Shown piece by piece: positions 1 to 6,028 of a DNA stretch of 6,120 bases. The translations under genes and the position numbers were made by a program. How positions within the stretch are numbered: the first letter of the stretch is position 1; every line of letters begins with the position of its first letter. Source of the stretch: Methanosarcinales archaeon (GTDB lineage: Archaea > Halobacteriota > Methanosarcinia > Methanosarcinales > Methanogasteraceae); NCBI GenBank assembly GCA_012961645.1, contig DTYY01000176.1:1-6120 (forward strand). The letters are read 5' to 3'. Under the pieces are notes generated by a model that was given only the letters and a program-made list of their open reading frames with translations, was not told the origin of the DNA and did not search any database.

Positions 1-28
1 CACCTCATTTGTTGGGTGAGACGACTAT

Positions 29-48
29 GTTTTATAGAATATATAATG
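29..48 (-). promoter_or_regulatory. Possible archaeal TATA-box region firing leftward
   Basis: On the minus strand this AT-rich block reads through TTATATATTC and TATAAAAC. These lie about 25-35 bases before an ATG at 8-6, which would open a gene leaving the window. Two copies of TCCGAATAC (72-64 and 56-48) lie just upstream and could be operator half-sites. The block is equally AT-rich on the plus strand, so direction is uncertain, and no downstream gene is visible. Confidence 0.25.
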
Positions 49-72
49 TATTCGGAGGTAGGGGTATTCGGA
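48..72. repeat. Direct repeat GTATTCGGA x2, 16-base period
   Basis: The exact 9-base word GTATTCGGA occurs at 48-56 and 64-72, separated by 7 bases. The 16-base period is about one and a half helical turns. It sits directly beside the AT-rich box, a position that would suit a regulator binding site. Two copies of a 9-mer could also be chance. Confidence 0.5.
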
Positions 73-252
73 ACTACTGAACTAGCACAAAGACATACCA
101 CCCACCGACAAAACGACCAGATTCCACCGCATTTCCCAGAAAAATCCTGCTCATCACAGAAAACTCCCGCTAACCACGAGCGAGGGCATCAATACACCAA
201 ATGGTCGATCAAACCTGATGCAGATGCTAAACCAGACCAAGATATTACCGAA

Positions 253-299
253 AAATTACCCTGATATCATCCGTATCACCCGAGCGGTGCGATCACCGC
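253..299 (-). terminator. Possible hairpin plus T-run after arcS
   Basis: GCGGTG and CACCGC (284-289 and 294-299) can pair around a 4-base loop and span the arcS stop codon. About 30 bases further on, the minus strand reads TAATTTTTC (T-run near 257-253). Archaeal termination mostly depends on T-runs rather than hairpins, and this run is short and distant from the stem, so the call is weak. Confidence 0.3.
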
Positions 300-2107
300 C
301 CCTCCACTGCCCGCAGATCGACGGCAATCCCGCGGCTTGACCTGACCATCTCAGTCCCGCTCATCCGCGCTCTTCCCACCCCAAGCGCCATGCTGCCGTG
401 CACGATCACCTCGTCCATCTCCCTGATCTGCGGATCTGCATCGAGGACGCCTGGTGCAAGGACTGATCCTTTCGGCAGGAAATCGTCGATCCGGACCCGA
501 TAGATGTCAGGAGGCATCCTGGCTACGCCGGCAAGCGTCAGTGCAAGTGTACCATATACTGAGGAGCTTGCGATCCGTGCACCGTCCACGAGTATCCGAA
601 ACCCGGATCGGCTCGATCTTAACTGCGCGTGGTCAGGGATCAGCCGTTCTCCGACCCCCTGTCCGAACTGGTAATCAGCGATCGCACGAACCGTTCTGAG
701 AGGGGGTTTTTTGCTACGCGGCTGCGACGATACGCTTCTCGCAACAGACTCTCGCAGGCTGGCAAGCGAATCATCGGTCAGGGGATCCTCGATCGCAGAG
801 TATGTGATCTCGATTCCCAGATCATGCTCCACAGTCCTGCAGACCTCTGCGAAACCGCCGCTGACGTGTGCTATGATCGTTCTGTACGTATTCCTCTCAA
901 GATATGCACGCAGGCACGAGGCTACCCATGTGGTCTCATCAAGGCTCCACTGCCCTGTAACAGCGATATCATAGTGGGCGGCCGGATACATCGTCTCAAG
1001 CTCTCTTGGAACGATACCAAGCGGCGATGTCAGTATGATCTCATGGATCTGCGACCGGTACCCCCGAAGCGCATCGATGAACTTTGCATGTGATCTCGAG
1101 CGCGAGTATGGTTTTCTTGCCGAACACGGAAGTATCACGAGGGTATCTGGTGGACCTGCCGGGGCAAAACGCGAGAGCACCCGCTCAGCGAATCTGGTCA
1201 CCTCGACGCGACTCTGTGATTCGGCAGTGTTTGCGATCAGGACACTTTTCCGCACTGTCGGAGTCCTCTCTTCCAGATAAGTGTGCTCCTGATCCAGTAA
1301 TCTGAGAACTGCTGTTAGATACGGGCGAGATCTGCACTGTTTCTCCACATAGGAACGCAAGCTCTCGTCGCGGATGCATTCGCGCACCAATCTCAGTTCT
1401 TCGTCCAGTTTGATGGTGTTGTGGCGGCTAAGCAGTCTGGCACGATCTGTTGCAGACAGACTCTGCAATTGTTCTGGTGTTTCGACTTTTGTGCATATCT
1501 CGCATGTGCACGGGAATTCGTGGAGTCTATCGACCGATTTTTCACCCTCGCGTGTCAGATACAGATTCTGGTACCCTTTTATGATTGCAGCGGTGTCATC
1601 GACAAGATCGATCCCGAGATAGATCAGTACTGCGAGATTCTCAGGAGTTGCAAGCGCTGGAGCATACAGGGCGGTGTCCGGGCTGGTGCTGTTCTTCAGT
1701 TTTATCACGGTTTCTGCGAGCAACCTTGCCCGATTCTCAAGCATGGCTGCCGCACCGATCACGTACAGATCGCGTGCATCTGGTACGGCGGTCTGCATCG
1801 GATGAACCACCTCGCCTGTCGCACCATCGCGGCGGAAAGATTCGGAGGATCGGTTGAAAGAACGTTCGATCAATTCTTGCGGCGCATACAGCGGCAGTGA
1901 TCGATGCGGCAGTATCAGCAGCCTGCCCGGATCAGCCGATTCGATCACGCGATAATCCCACAGACATCCGCAATCGATGATGCTACCCTTGCGCCTGCTG
2001 AGCAATTCTGAATTCAGGATGGCTGGTGTTTGTATTCGCAGATCCAGCATCAATCTACCGATCCTTGCAGCACAATCCCGCTGCCTCACCTCGAAATAGC
2101 GGGTCAT
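293..2107 (-). CDS. arcS: Archaeosine synthase ArcS (TgtA2-like), 604 aa
   Basis: ArcS acts on preQ0 at position 15 in the D-loop of archaeal tRNAs, on the route to archaeosine (G+). In the current model it attaches lysine to preQ0 and the radical-SAM partner RaSEA then releases archaeosine. What is seen: a tRNA-guanine-transglycosylase-like N-terminal half (about 5-240). It has a CxCxxC cluster at C200, C202 and C205, and a downstream His-Asn at 229-230 that matches the TGT zinc-site pattern. The ArcS signature PCSARKPYSRSRSH lies at 327-340. A C-terminal PUA-type RNA-binding domain spans about 535-600. The length is normal for the family and there is no frameshift. The ATG overlaps the stop of a 32-codon ORF as ATGA and has no clear SD of its own, which suggests translational coupling. 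No RaSEA gene lies in the window. Confidence 0.93.
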   Translation of the reverse strand: MTRYFEVRQRDCAARIGRLMLDLRIQTPAILNSELLSRRKGSIIDCGCLWDYRVIESADPGRLLILPHRSLPLYAPQELIERSFNRSSESFRRDGATGEVVHPMQTAVPDARDLYVIGAAAMLENRARLLAETVIKLKNSTSPDTALYAPALATPENLAVLIYLGIDLVDDTAAIIKGYQNLYLTREGEKSVDRLHEFPCTCEICTKVETPEQLQSLSATDRARLLSRHNTIKLDEELRLVRECIRDESLRSYVEKQCRSRPYLTAVLRLLDQEHTYLEERTPTVRKSVLIANTAESQSRVEVTRFAERVLSRFAPAGPPDTLVILPCSARKPYSRSRSHAKFIDALRGYRSQIHEIILTSPLGIVPRELETMYPAAHYDIAVTGQWSLDETTWVASCLRAYLERNTYRTIIAHVSGGFAEVCRTVEHDLGIEITYSAIEDPLTDDSLASLRESVARSVSSQPRSKKPPLRTVRAIADYQFGQGVGERLIPDHAQLRSSRSGFRILVDGARIASSSVYGTLALTLAGVARMPPDIYRVRIDDFLPKGSVLAPGVLDADPQIREMDEVIVHGSMALGVGRARMSGTEMVRSSRGIAVDLRAVEGR

Positions 2108-2202
2108 CCCAACACATCCGCAGCCACAGCAGAGAACAGCCCTAAACCCACAATCCCGGGCGATTTGATACGTCCAAGGTCTTCCTCTGCGATTTTACCC
2201 AT
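2104..2202 (-). CDS. Candidate small protein (32 aa) coupled to arcS
   Basis: I do not recognise this product. The ORF starts at ATG 2202-2200, six bases after a strong AGGAGG (2214-2209), the best ribosome-binding site in the window. It ends in TGA 2106-2104, overlapping the arcS start as ATGA. The N-terminus is charged (MGKIAEEDLGRIK). The rest, from about residue 15, is Gly/Ala/Val/Leu-rich and could be a short membrane or amphipathic helix, ending AADVLG. A TATA-like element about 58 bases upstream of the ATG fits a promoter for a two-gene transcript. It could be a real small protein or a leader ORF that exists to bring ribosomes to arcS. There is no homology evidence, so coding status rests on the SD and the overlap. 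Confidence 0.6.
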   Translation of the reverse strand: MGKIAEEDLGRIKSPGIVGLGLFSAVAADVLG

Positions 2203-2208
2203 CTTCTG

Positions 2209-2214
2209 CCTCCT
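2209..2214 (-). promoter_or_regulatory. Strong Shine-Dalgarno AGGAGG for the small ORF
   Basis: AGGAGG on the minus strand lies six bases before ATG 2202. It matches the archaeal 16S 3' end (anti-SD for GGAGGTGAT) at ideal spacing. arcS itself has only a weak GGATG-type stretch before its ATG, so this site probably serves both genes. Confidence 0.7.
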
Positions 2215-2255
2215 GTAGCAACGATTGTCGGCATCATAATCCATCAAACCCCGCA

Positions 2256-2265
2256 GCATAAATAA
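2256..2265 (-). promoter_or_regulatory. Candidate TATA box for small ORF-arcS
   Basis: The minus strand reads TTATTTATGC here. A transcript starting about 26 bases downstream (near 2234) would carry a leader of about 32 bases containing the AGGAGG. A second TATA-like word, TTATATGC (near 2295-2288 on the minus strand), is an alternative. The call is by pattern only. Confidence 0.4.
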
Positions 2266-2467
2266 TCATCGGTAGCACCCCGATCCGCATATAACCTGAC
2301 TACCACAGTTGTGTATAGCTTCGACGATGCTTATGCATTCCTGCCGGAGAAAAAGTGATTTTCAGAATCATGGGCATCGGAATATGGTGCTTTCGCTTGC
2401 CTCGTGCTCACGGCTCTTTTGTCAGGACACGAATCTCGGGACATCAGCTGCTATTGACATCACAAAA

Positions 2468-2478
2468 AGGTTATGCGG
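2468..2478 (+). promoter_or_regulatory. Weak TATA-like element before the COG2426 gene
   Basis: GGTTATGCGG follows an A-run (2464-2468) and lies about 29 bases before ATG 2502. That spacing fits a leaderless transcript, in line with the lack of an SD at this ATG. The match to the archaeal TATA consensus is poor. Confidence 0.2.
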
Positions 2479-2501
2479 ATGTGGACACCATAATAACAAA
2501 C

Positions 2502-2999
2502 ATGATCGATTCCCTTGTCGCAATCCTTGAATCGGTGCCTCATCCGGTTGCAACGATGCTTATTGCATCGATGCCGGTTGCAGAACTCAGGGGCGCGATC
2601 CCGGTCGCCATCGGTGTGTATGGCATGGACCCGCTGACCGCATATACACTTGCGGTGATCGGCAACATGATGCCGGTTGTGCCACTTCTGTTATTTCTTG
2701 AATCGGTTTCGAATTATCTGCGGAGGTGGGTGTTCTGGGACGTCTTCTTTAACTGGTTATTCACGCGCACATACCACCGGCACAATGCAGGCTTAGAGCG
2801 ATACGGTACCATCGCACTCCTCCTGTTTGTGGCAATCCCGCTGCCCGTAACCGGTGCATGGACCGGATGCGCGGCAGCATTCGTATTCGGGATACAGTTC
2901 AGACACGCGCTTGCAGCGATCGTTGGAGGTGTCATGCTTGCCGGAGTCATTGTCACAGCCGCCACGCTCGCCGGTATAGGATTCTTTGGGCTGCTCTAA
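2502..2999 (+). CDS. COG2426 small membrane protein (Sm_multidrug_ex family)
   Basis: This matches the 'putative small multidrug export' family (PF06695/COG2426). The family name is historical and export activity is not established. What is seen from ATG 2502 (165 aa): the signature PVAELRGAIPVAI (25-37), GNMMPVVPLLLFLE (54-67) and LFVAIPLPVTGAWTG (108-122), then a final hydrophobic stretch (about 134-165). I estimate four or five membrane segments, with a basic, aromatic loop at 73-100. The order and spacing of motifs and the length are typical of the family. The frame is open back to GTG 2355, which has a GGAG five bases before it, but those 49 extra residues are unlike family N-termini; GTG 2481 is another option. 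It is a single-gene unit, divergent from arcS and convergent with the ATPase gene. Confidence 0.85.
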   Translation: MIDSLVAILESVPHPVATMLIASMPVAELRGAIPVAIGVYGMDPLTAYTLAVIGNMMPVVPLLLFLESVSNYLRRWVFWDVFFNWLFTRTYHRHNAGLERYGTIALLLFVAIPLPVTGAWTGCAAAFVFGIQFRHALAAIVGGVMLAGVIVTAATLAGIGFFGLL

Positions 3000-3007
3000 A
3001 ATGCCTG

Positions 3008-3015
3008 TTTTTATT
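3008..3015 (+). terminator. T-run terminator after the COG2426 gene
   Basis: TTTTTATT begins eight bases after the TAA stop (2997-2999). Short T-runs on the coding strand are the usual intrinsic termination signal for archaeal RNA polymerase. No stable stem precedes it. Confidence 0.5.
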
Positions 3016-3058
3016 GCAAATGCGCAACTTTTGGATCGTCCTTCACGCGAATACCGGT

Positions 3059-3081
3059 GGGGGCGCGCCTAGGGCCCCGCC
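3059..3081. repeat. GC-rich palindrome cluster in convergent spacer
   Basis: Three perfect palindromes lie nearly end to end: GGCGCGCC (3062-3069), CCTAGG (3068-3073) and GGGCCC (3072-3077). GGGGC (3060-3064) can pair with GCCCC (3074-3078). The block is much more GC-rich than its surroundings and abuts the TAG stop of the minus-strand ATPase gene. It may act as a 3' hairpin for that transcript, but no T-run follows it on the minus strand. Confidence 0.45.
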
Positions 3082-3813
3082 CTAACCATCCAGATACGGC
3101 GACTGGGAAAGCACTGAGATACCGTCGTTTGATATCTGCAGCACACGCACCTGATTGATGGTTGCAGAGCCTCTATGCTTTACCACATGAACCGAGCGCT
3201 GGAGGTTGTTGCCGGCACGCACCATGCCTATGTTGGTGATGGAATCGGCACTGTACTCGACAATTTCGTTCACGCCGAAGATCGTGCCGGTCACGACGAG
3301 GCATGTGGCAGGAGCCTTACGCAGAACATCGAATACGGCATCGACCAGACTCCTCAGCCTGTACTTCGAGTCTATAGCCAGAAACAGTGCCTCCACCGAG
3401 TCGATGAAGATCAAATCTGGATTTATATCCTTTATTTTATTTTCAAGCAGTTTTTTAAAGCTCTTTATCAGTTCATCCGGTGCAATCTCCACGGTTTTCT
3501 GGAGTCGCAGATCCGGATCGGCGATATCGACAAAAACGACATCCCCTGACTCCTCGAGCGCCCAGAAATCCCATCCGAATGCCGTATACCACTCTTTTCG
3601 AACACTTTCAGTTTCTTCCGACGTAAGAACGACCATACCTTTCTTACCGGCTTTTACGCCATTATGTATGAACTCTCCTCCGAAGACCGTTTTTCCGGTA
3701 CCTGTGCCGCCACTGATCACATTCACGCTTCCTTTAAAAAAACCGCCTCCAAGCAGTTCATCATAGCCGGGTATGCCCGTTTCCATCCGTTCCATTGATC
3801 GCTTCTCTTCCAT
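3082..3813 (-). CDS. KaiC-like RecA-superfamily ATPase, single domain
   Basis: This is a single-domain KaiC/RadA-like P-loop ATPase (COG0467 type, 243 aa). Members bind and hydrolyse ATP and are thought to act in signalling or as scaffolds; targets are mostly unknown. Numbering from an upstream ATG at 3825, the sequence shows TGIPGYDELLGGGF (16-29), Walker A GGTGTGKT (39-46), a KaiC-type Glu pair in TSEET (E70, E71), Walker B DLIFIDS (137-143) and a KHRGS motif (216-220) like the KaiC K-x-RGS. There is no second RecA domain, so it is half the length of cyanobacterial KaiC. Start choice: GGTGA (3823-3819) lies five bases before ATG 3813, which I prefer. ATG 3795 (MERMETGIPG) resembles family N-termini and is a real alternative. 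All these starts lie inside the upstream DUF2298 gene, so the two are very probably co-transcribed and coupled. Confidence 0.88.
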   Translation of the reverse strand: MEEKRSMERMETGIPGYDELLGGGFFKGSVNVISGGTGTGKTVFGGEFIHNGVKAGKKGMVVLTSEETESVRKEWYTAFGWDFWALEESGDVVFVDIADPDLRLQKTVEIAPDELIKSFKKLLENKIKDINPDLIFIDSVEALFLAIDSKYRLRSLVDAVFDVLRKAPATCLVVTGTIFGVNEIVEYSADSITNIGMVRAGNNLQRSVHVVKHRGSATINQVRVLQISNDGISVLSQSPYLDG

Positions 3814-5998
3814 CATGGTCACCATCCAGTGAACCCTTCAATTTATATATTCGAGTCGATCCCATATAAACACACTCGAAATGATCCTCATCCTCAAACT
3901 TGTCTGTACCTCTGCCGTACCGGCTACGTTCGGTTGTCCCGATATAGATGTAAGTGACATCATACTTATTCAGCAGCCTTATCGCGTATCTGATACTCGG
4001 CGTGCTGTAAATCGCATCCACATCACCCGCCCTGATCCTTATACCATCATGGTCATCTCGCCACATCATCTCGTGCCCCTGCCACCCGATGACTGTTGGC
4101 AGACCCGTGAATGCGGAAATTCTCGAATCAGTAGAGTAGGACCTCCCTGGCGCCTCAAGGATGACTGGCGTTTCGGAGATGTTGCTGCGGATCCATAAAA
4201 TCACCATATACTCTCCTCTATCTGATCCATTCAGATATTCGATCCCGTCCAGTGTTGGCGGATTGCGATCGAGTATCATCTTTGAGCAAGTACCGGTGAA
4301 CAGATATACACAGCAGGAAACAAGAAGTATACAGAATATAGCCTTCCAGACCGGTTTAATCTTGTTTTTGGCAATCACGCTGCCGTTTCGCTCTGACGGC
4401 GATACGGTGGGGCTTGCGGGGTATGCGAAATATGTGGAATATACCGAATAAACAGAATATCCAGCTGCGACACCCCAGAGAATCCAGATCTGCAGATACA
4501 GCTTGAATACCGTGTTCATACGCTCGTTGGGCGCGCCAAAGCCGTCATCGAGATAGAACATCTCGCAGAAGAGGGCGAGCAGCGCGCCTGTAAGAACAAG
4601 AATCAGAACAAAATGACCATCCTCCATATCCTGATCGGATGATACCCGATCATACAGCAGATAGATGGACAGTGCGATCAACGGAATAACAACGATCAGT
4701 ATCTGGAAAAAGATCAGAGAAAGGAGGATTACAGGCAAGAGAGCGATCAAATACCTCTTATCGAAATCCAGATGTGAAAGCAGAAATGAAATTATCAGAA
4801 AGATGAATAGCGCGAAGATCTCGGCGAAATTGATCAGGAGTGTATTTTGATGTACAATCCCGATCCCGGATGTACCTGTGCCCTGAAAATCCAGATAAAA
4901 CGGAGCAAAAAGGGCTGTGCTCAGTATCACAACGCTTGTTACCGGAATTATTGCGTCTTTGAGGCTGGCTGTGCGGTAATGCTGAGAAAGAGTCGCTGTG
5001 GCAAATATGACCAGATATACCGGGTAATCCCATGCGTTCAATGTAAAGAGCGCCCCGATGCAGAGCGCAAGCAGGACCGTTCCTGCGATGATGTGGGCAC
5101 GGCTCTTGCCATACATCCTCATTCCACCACTTTCGGACCGATAAATATTTAGAATCAGCAAAAGCAGAAGCAACTGAAACGGAATCGAGATTACATGCGG
5201 ATGCAGATCTCCGAAGATGAAACTGAAGTACGGGAATTCGTTGATCGTATGAGGTATCACCCTCGTGGACGCCCAGAGCCCGAAGACCTGATCGAGGCTG
5301 GCGACCGGCAGATGCAGGAGACTGCCTGCCACATTGAATACGATGTAAGAATTTGCGATGAAAGCGACAAAGAGCATCGTCAGAAGCCCGTATCGCACAT
5401 TCCTTGTCAGATTGTACCCCATACCAAAAGCTGCGTTTGCCGCAAGTGCCGAGAACGTAACCAGCCCGAGATTATACGTGATGGTGGTGGAGATGCCTGT
5501 TAACTGGCTGAGTACCGCAACGATCAGGTATCCGAAGTAATAATAGAAATTAATCGACTCTCCTGCGAGCCAGGGATCAGGAGGCGGGAACTGGCTCGTC
5601 CTCATGATCGCATTTATGAATGCGAAATCCATGTACTTCTCGCCAAACGTGGTGATTTCAGGATTGTATGCTCTTATTATCAGAAAAAAGACAAAAGCAG
5701 CGAAGAACAGGAATTCATTTCTGACTACAGTGCCTCCTGTGATATGCGGTCTGTTCTTTATGGCGCATAGCAGCGATATGATGCACAGGATCAAGCCACC
5801 TATCAGAACTGTGTTTCTGCCGAAGGAAAACAGATATGAGAGGATCCATGTCAGGTATGCCAGCATGAGTATTCCGGCAGCCTTTGATATGCAGTATCCC
5901 TGATCTGTGAGGTTTTTGCAGACCATCGACACGATGGGAAGCGCAACTACACCGATTGCGATGATCACTGCATACCAGATGATTATCTCACCTAACAT
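3761..5998 (-). CDS. DUF2298 (Chlor_Arch_YYY) multi-spanning membrane protein
   Basis: This belongs to the DUF2298 'YYY' family (PF10060), large archaeal and Chloroflexi membrane proteins related to GT-C glycosyltransferases. The reaction is unknown; transfer of a lipid-linked sugar outside the membrane is an inference. Numbering from an in-frame TTG at 6007, the sequence shows GEKYMDFAF (122-130), with acidic residues typical of a GT-C first loop, then FPPPDPWLAG (140-149) and the naming triplet YYY (155-157). GDLHPH (266-271), LNAWDYPVY (323-331) and GAPNERMNTVFK (491-502) follow. I estimate about 16 membrane segments up to residue 573. A soluble C-terminal domain contains RISAFTGLPTVIGW (629-642) and GHEMMWR (644-650). 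The preferred start is ATG 5998, preceded by GGTGG; TTG 6007 would add three residues. The last 22 codons overlap the ATPase gene and encode an Asp/Gly/His-rich tail. Confidence 0.9.
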   Translation of the reverse strand: MLGEIIIWYAVIIAIGVVALPIVSMVCKNLTDQGYCISKAAGILMLAYLTWILSYLFSFGRNTVLIGGLILCIISLLCAIKNRPHITGGTVVRNEFLFFAAFVFFLIIRAYNPEITTFGEKYMDFAFINAIMRTSQFPPPDPWLAGESINFYYYFGYLIVAVLSQLTGISTTITYNLGLVTFSALAANAAFGMGYNLTRNVRYGLLTMLFVAFIANSYIVFNVAGSLLHLPVASLDQVFGLWASTRVIPHTINEFPYFSFIFGDLHPHVISIPFQLLLLLLILNIYRSESGGMRMYGKSRAHIIAGTVLLALCIGALFTLNAWDYPVYLVIFATATLSQHYRTASLKDAIIPVTSVVILSTALFAPFYLDFQGTGTSGIGIVHQNTLLINFAEIFALFIFLIISFLLSHLDFDKRYLIALLPVILLSLIFFQILIVVIPLIALSIYLLYDRVSSDQDMEDGHFVLILVLTGALLALFCEMFYLDDGFGAPNERMNTVFKLYLQIWILWGVAAGYSVYSVYSTYFAYPASPTVSPSERNGSVIAKNKIKPVWKAIFCILLVSCCVYLFTGTCSKMILDRNPPTLDGIEYLNGSDRGEYMVILWIRSNISETPVILEAPGRSYSTDSRISAFTGLPTVIGWQGHEMMWRDDHDGIRIRAGDVDAIYSTPSIRYAIRLLNKYDVTYIYIGTTERSRYGRGTDKFEDEDHFECVYMGSTRIYKLKGSLDGDHDGREAINGTDGNGHTRL
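3819..3823 (-). promoter_or_regulatory. SD GGTGA for the KaiC-like gene
   Basis: GGTGA matches part of the archaeal GGAGGTGAT and lies two bases before ATG 3816 and five before ATG 3813. It sits within the DUF2298 coding sequence, where it encodes Gly-Asp of the C-terminal tail. Confidence 0.5.
3841..3850 (-). promoter_or_regulatory. Possible internal TATA box for the KaiC-like gene
   Basis: The minus strand reads CGAATATATAAATT, a good archaeal TATA box with an A pair where BRE would be. It points to a start near 3820, just before ATG 3813. The same bases encode R-IYKL of the DUF2298 protein, a common kind of C-terminal motif in the family, so the resemblance may be incidental. Confidence 0.3.
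4415..4459 (-). repeat. Five-fold Tyr-x-x tripeptide run in DUF2298 protein
   Basis: Residues 517-531 (TTG-based numbering) read YSV YSV YST YFA YPA, with Tyr at every third position. In DNA the TAT/TAC codons recur every nine bases, with varied third positions elsewhere. It lies at the end of a membrane helix, just before the Pro/Ser-rich loop at 530-545. It could reflect old triplet expansion or simply an aromatic helix face. Confidence 0.6.
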
Positions 5999-6010
5999 AT
6001 CCACCAATGC

Positions 6011-6020
6011 TTATATGATA
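6011..6020 (+). promoter_or_regulatory. Candidate TATA box for a divergent right-edge gene
   Basis: TTATATGATA on the plus strand lies about 30 bases before ATG 6045, the spacing expected for a leaderless or near-leaderless archaeal transcript. It interleaves with the opposite-strand promoter of the DUF2298 gene. Confidence 0.35.
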
Positions 6021-6028
6021 TGACCGCC

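Larger units (their letters stand above)
1..292. other. Left-edge region without a convincing gene
   Basis: This stretch lies beyond the 3' end of arcS. It contains an AT-rich box (about 29-48), a 9-base direct repeat (48-56 and 64-72), and then about 180 bases strongly enriched in A and C on the plus strand. A GTG-started plus-strand frame runs 16-264 (82 codons), but it has no ribosome-binding site. Its product is rich in Gln, His, Lys and Pro with no recognisable motif, so I treat it as chance. A 26-codon minus-strand frame (154-74) is also unconvincing. The region probably holds the arcS 3' untranslated region and perhaps the promoter of a minus-strand gene lying left of the window. Confidence 0.6.
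2203..2501. other. Divergent intergenic region, small ORF-arcS / COG2426 gene
   Basis: About 300 bases separate the small minus-strand ORF from the plus-strand membrane gene. Beyond the minus-strand promoter and SD, the part from 2300 to 2480 stays open in the frame of the downstream gene but reads like non-coding sequence. I found no tRNA or C/D-box RNA fold here. An imperfect copy of a 24-base stretch of the downstream gene lies at 2324-2347. Confidence 0.5.

Noticed and set aside
74..154. 26-codon minus-strand ORF with GGGAG nine bases before the ATG
   Set aside because: The spacing is long, the frame is short, there is no coupling to a neighbour, and it lies in a compositionally skewed non-coding stretch.
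16..264. 82-codon plus-strand ORF starting with GTG
   Set aside because: No SD, no motif, and the product simply reflects the A/C-rich composition (Gln, His, Pro, Lys, Thr).
1421..1900. 159-codon plus-strand open frame inside arcS (also 629-1093)
   Set aside because: It lies antisense to a clear family member, has no SD or motifs, and its Cys/Arg/His-rich product is typical of a reverse-strand shadow.
2215..2300. TGATG-like words on the minus strand suggesting a C/D-box guide RNA
   Set aside because: No properly spaced CTGA D boxes accompany them, so no C/D RNA can be supported.
3206..3766. 186-codon plus-strand ORF opposite the KaiC-like gene
   Set aside because: Ser/Thr/Pro-rich shadow of a gene with intact Walker motifs; no SD.
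3762..3825. Possible frameshift joining the DUF2298 and ATPase genes into one protein
   Set aside because: Both proteins have complete family motifs, the ATPase has its own SD and start codons, and a coupled overlap explains the arrangement without an error.
4758..5033. 91-codon minus-strand ORF in another frame of the DUF2298 gene
   Set aside because: Wholly contained in a well-supported membrane-protein frame; Ser/His/Arg-rich with no start signal.
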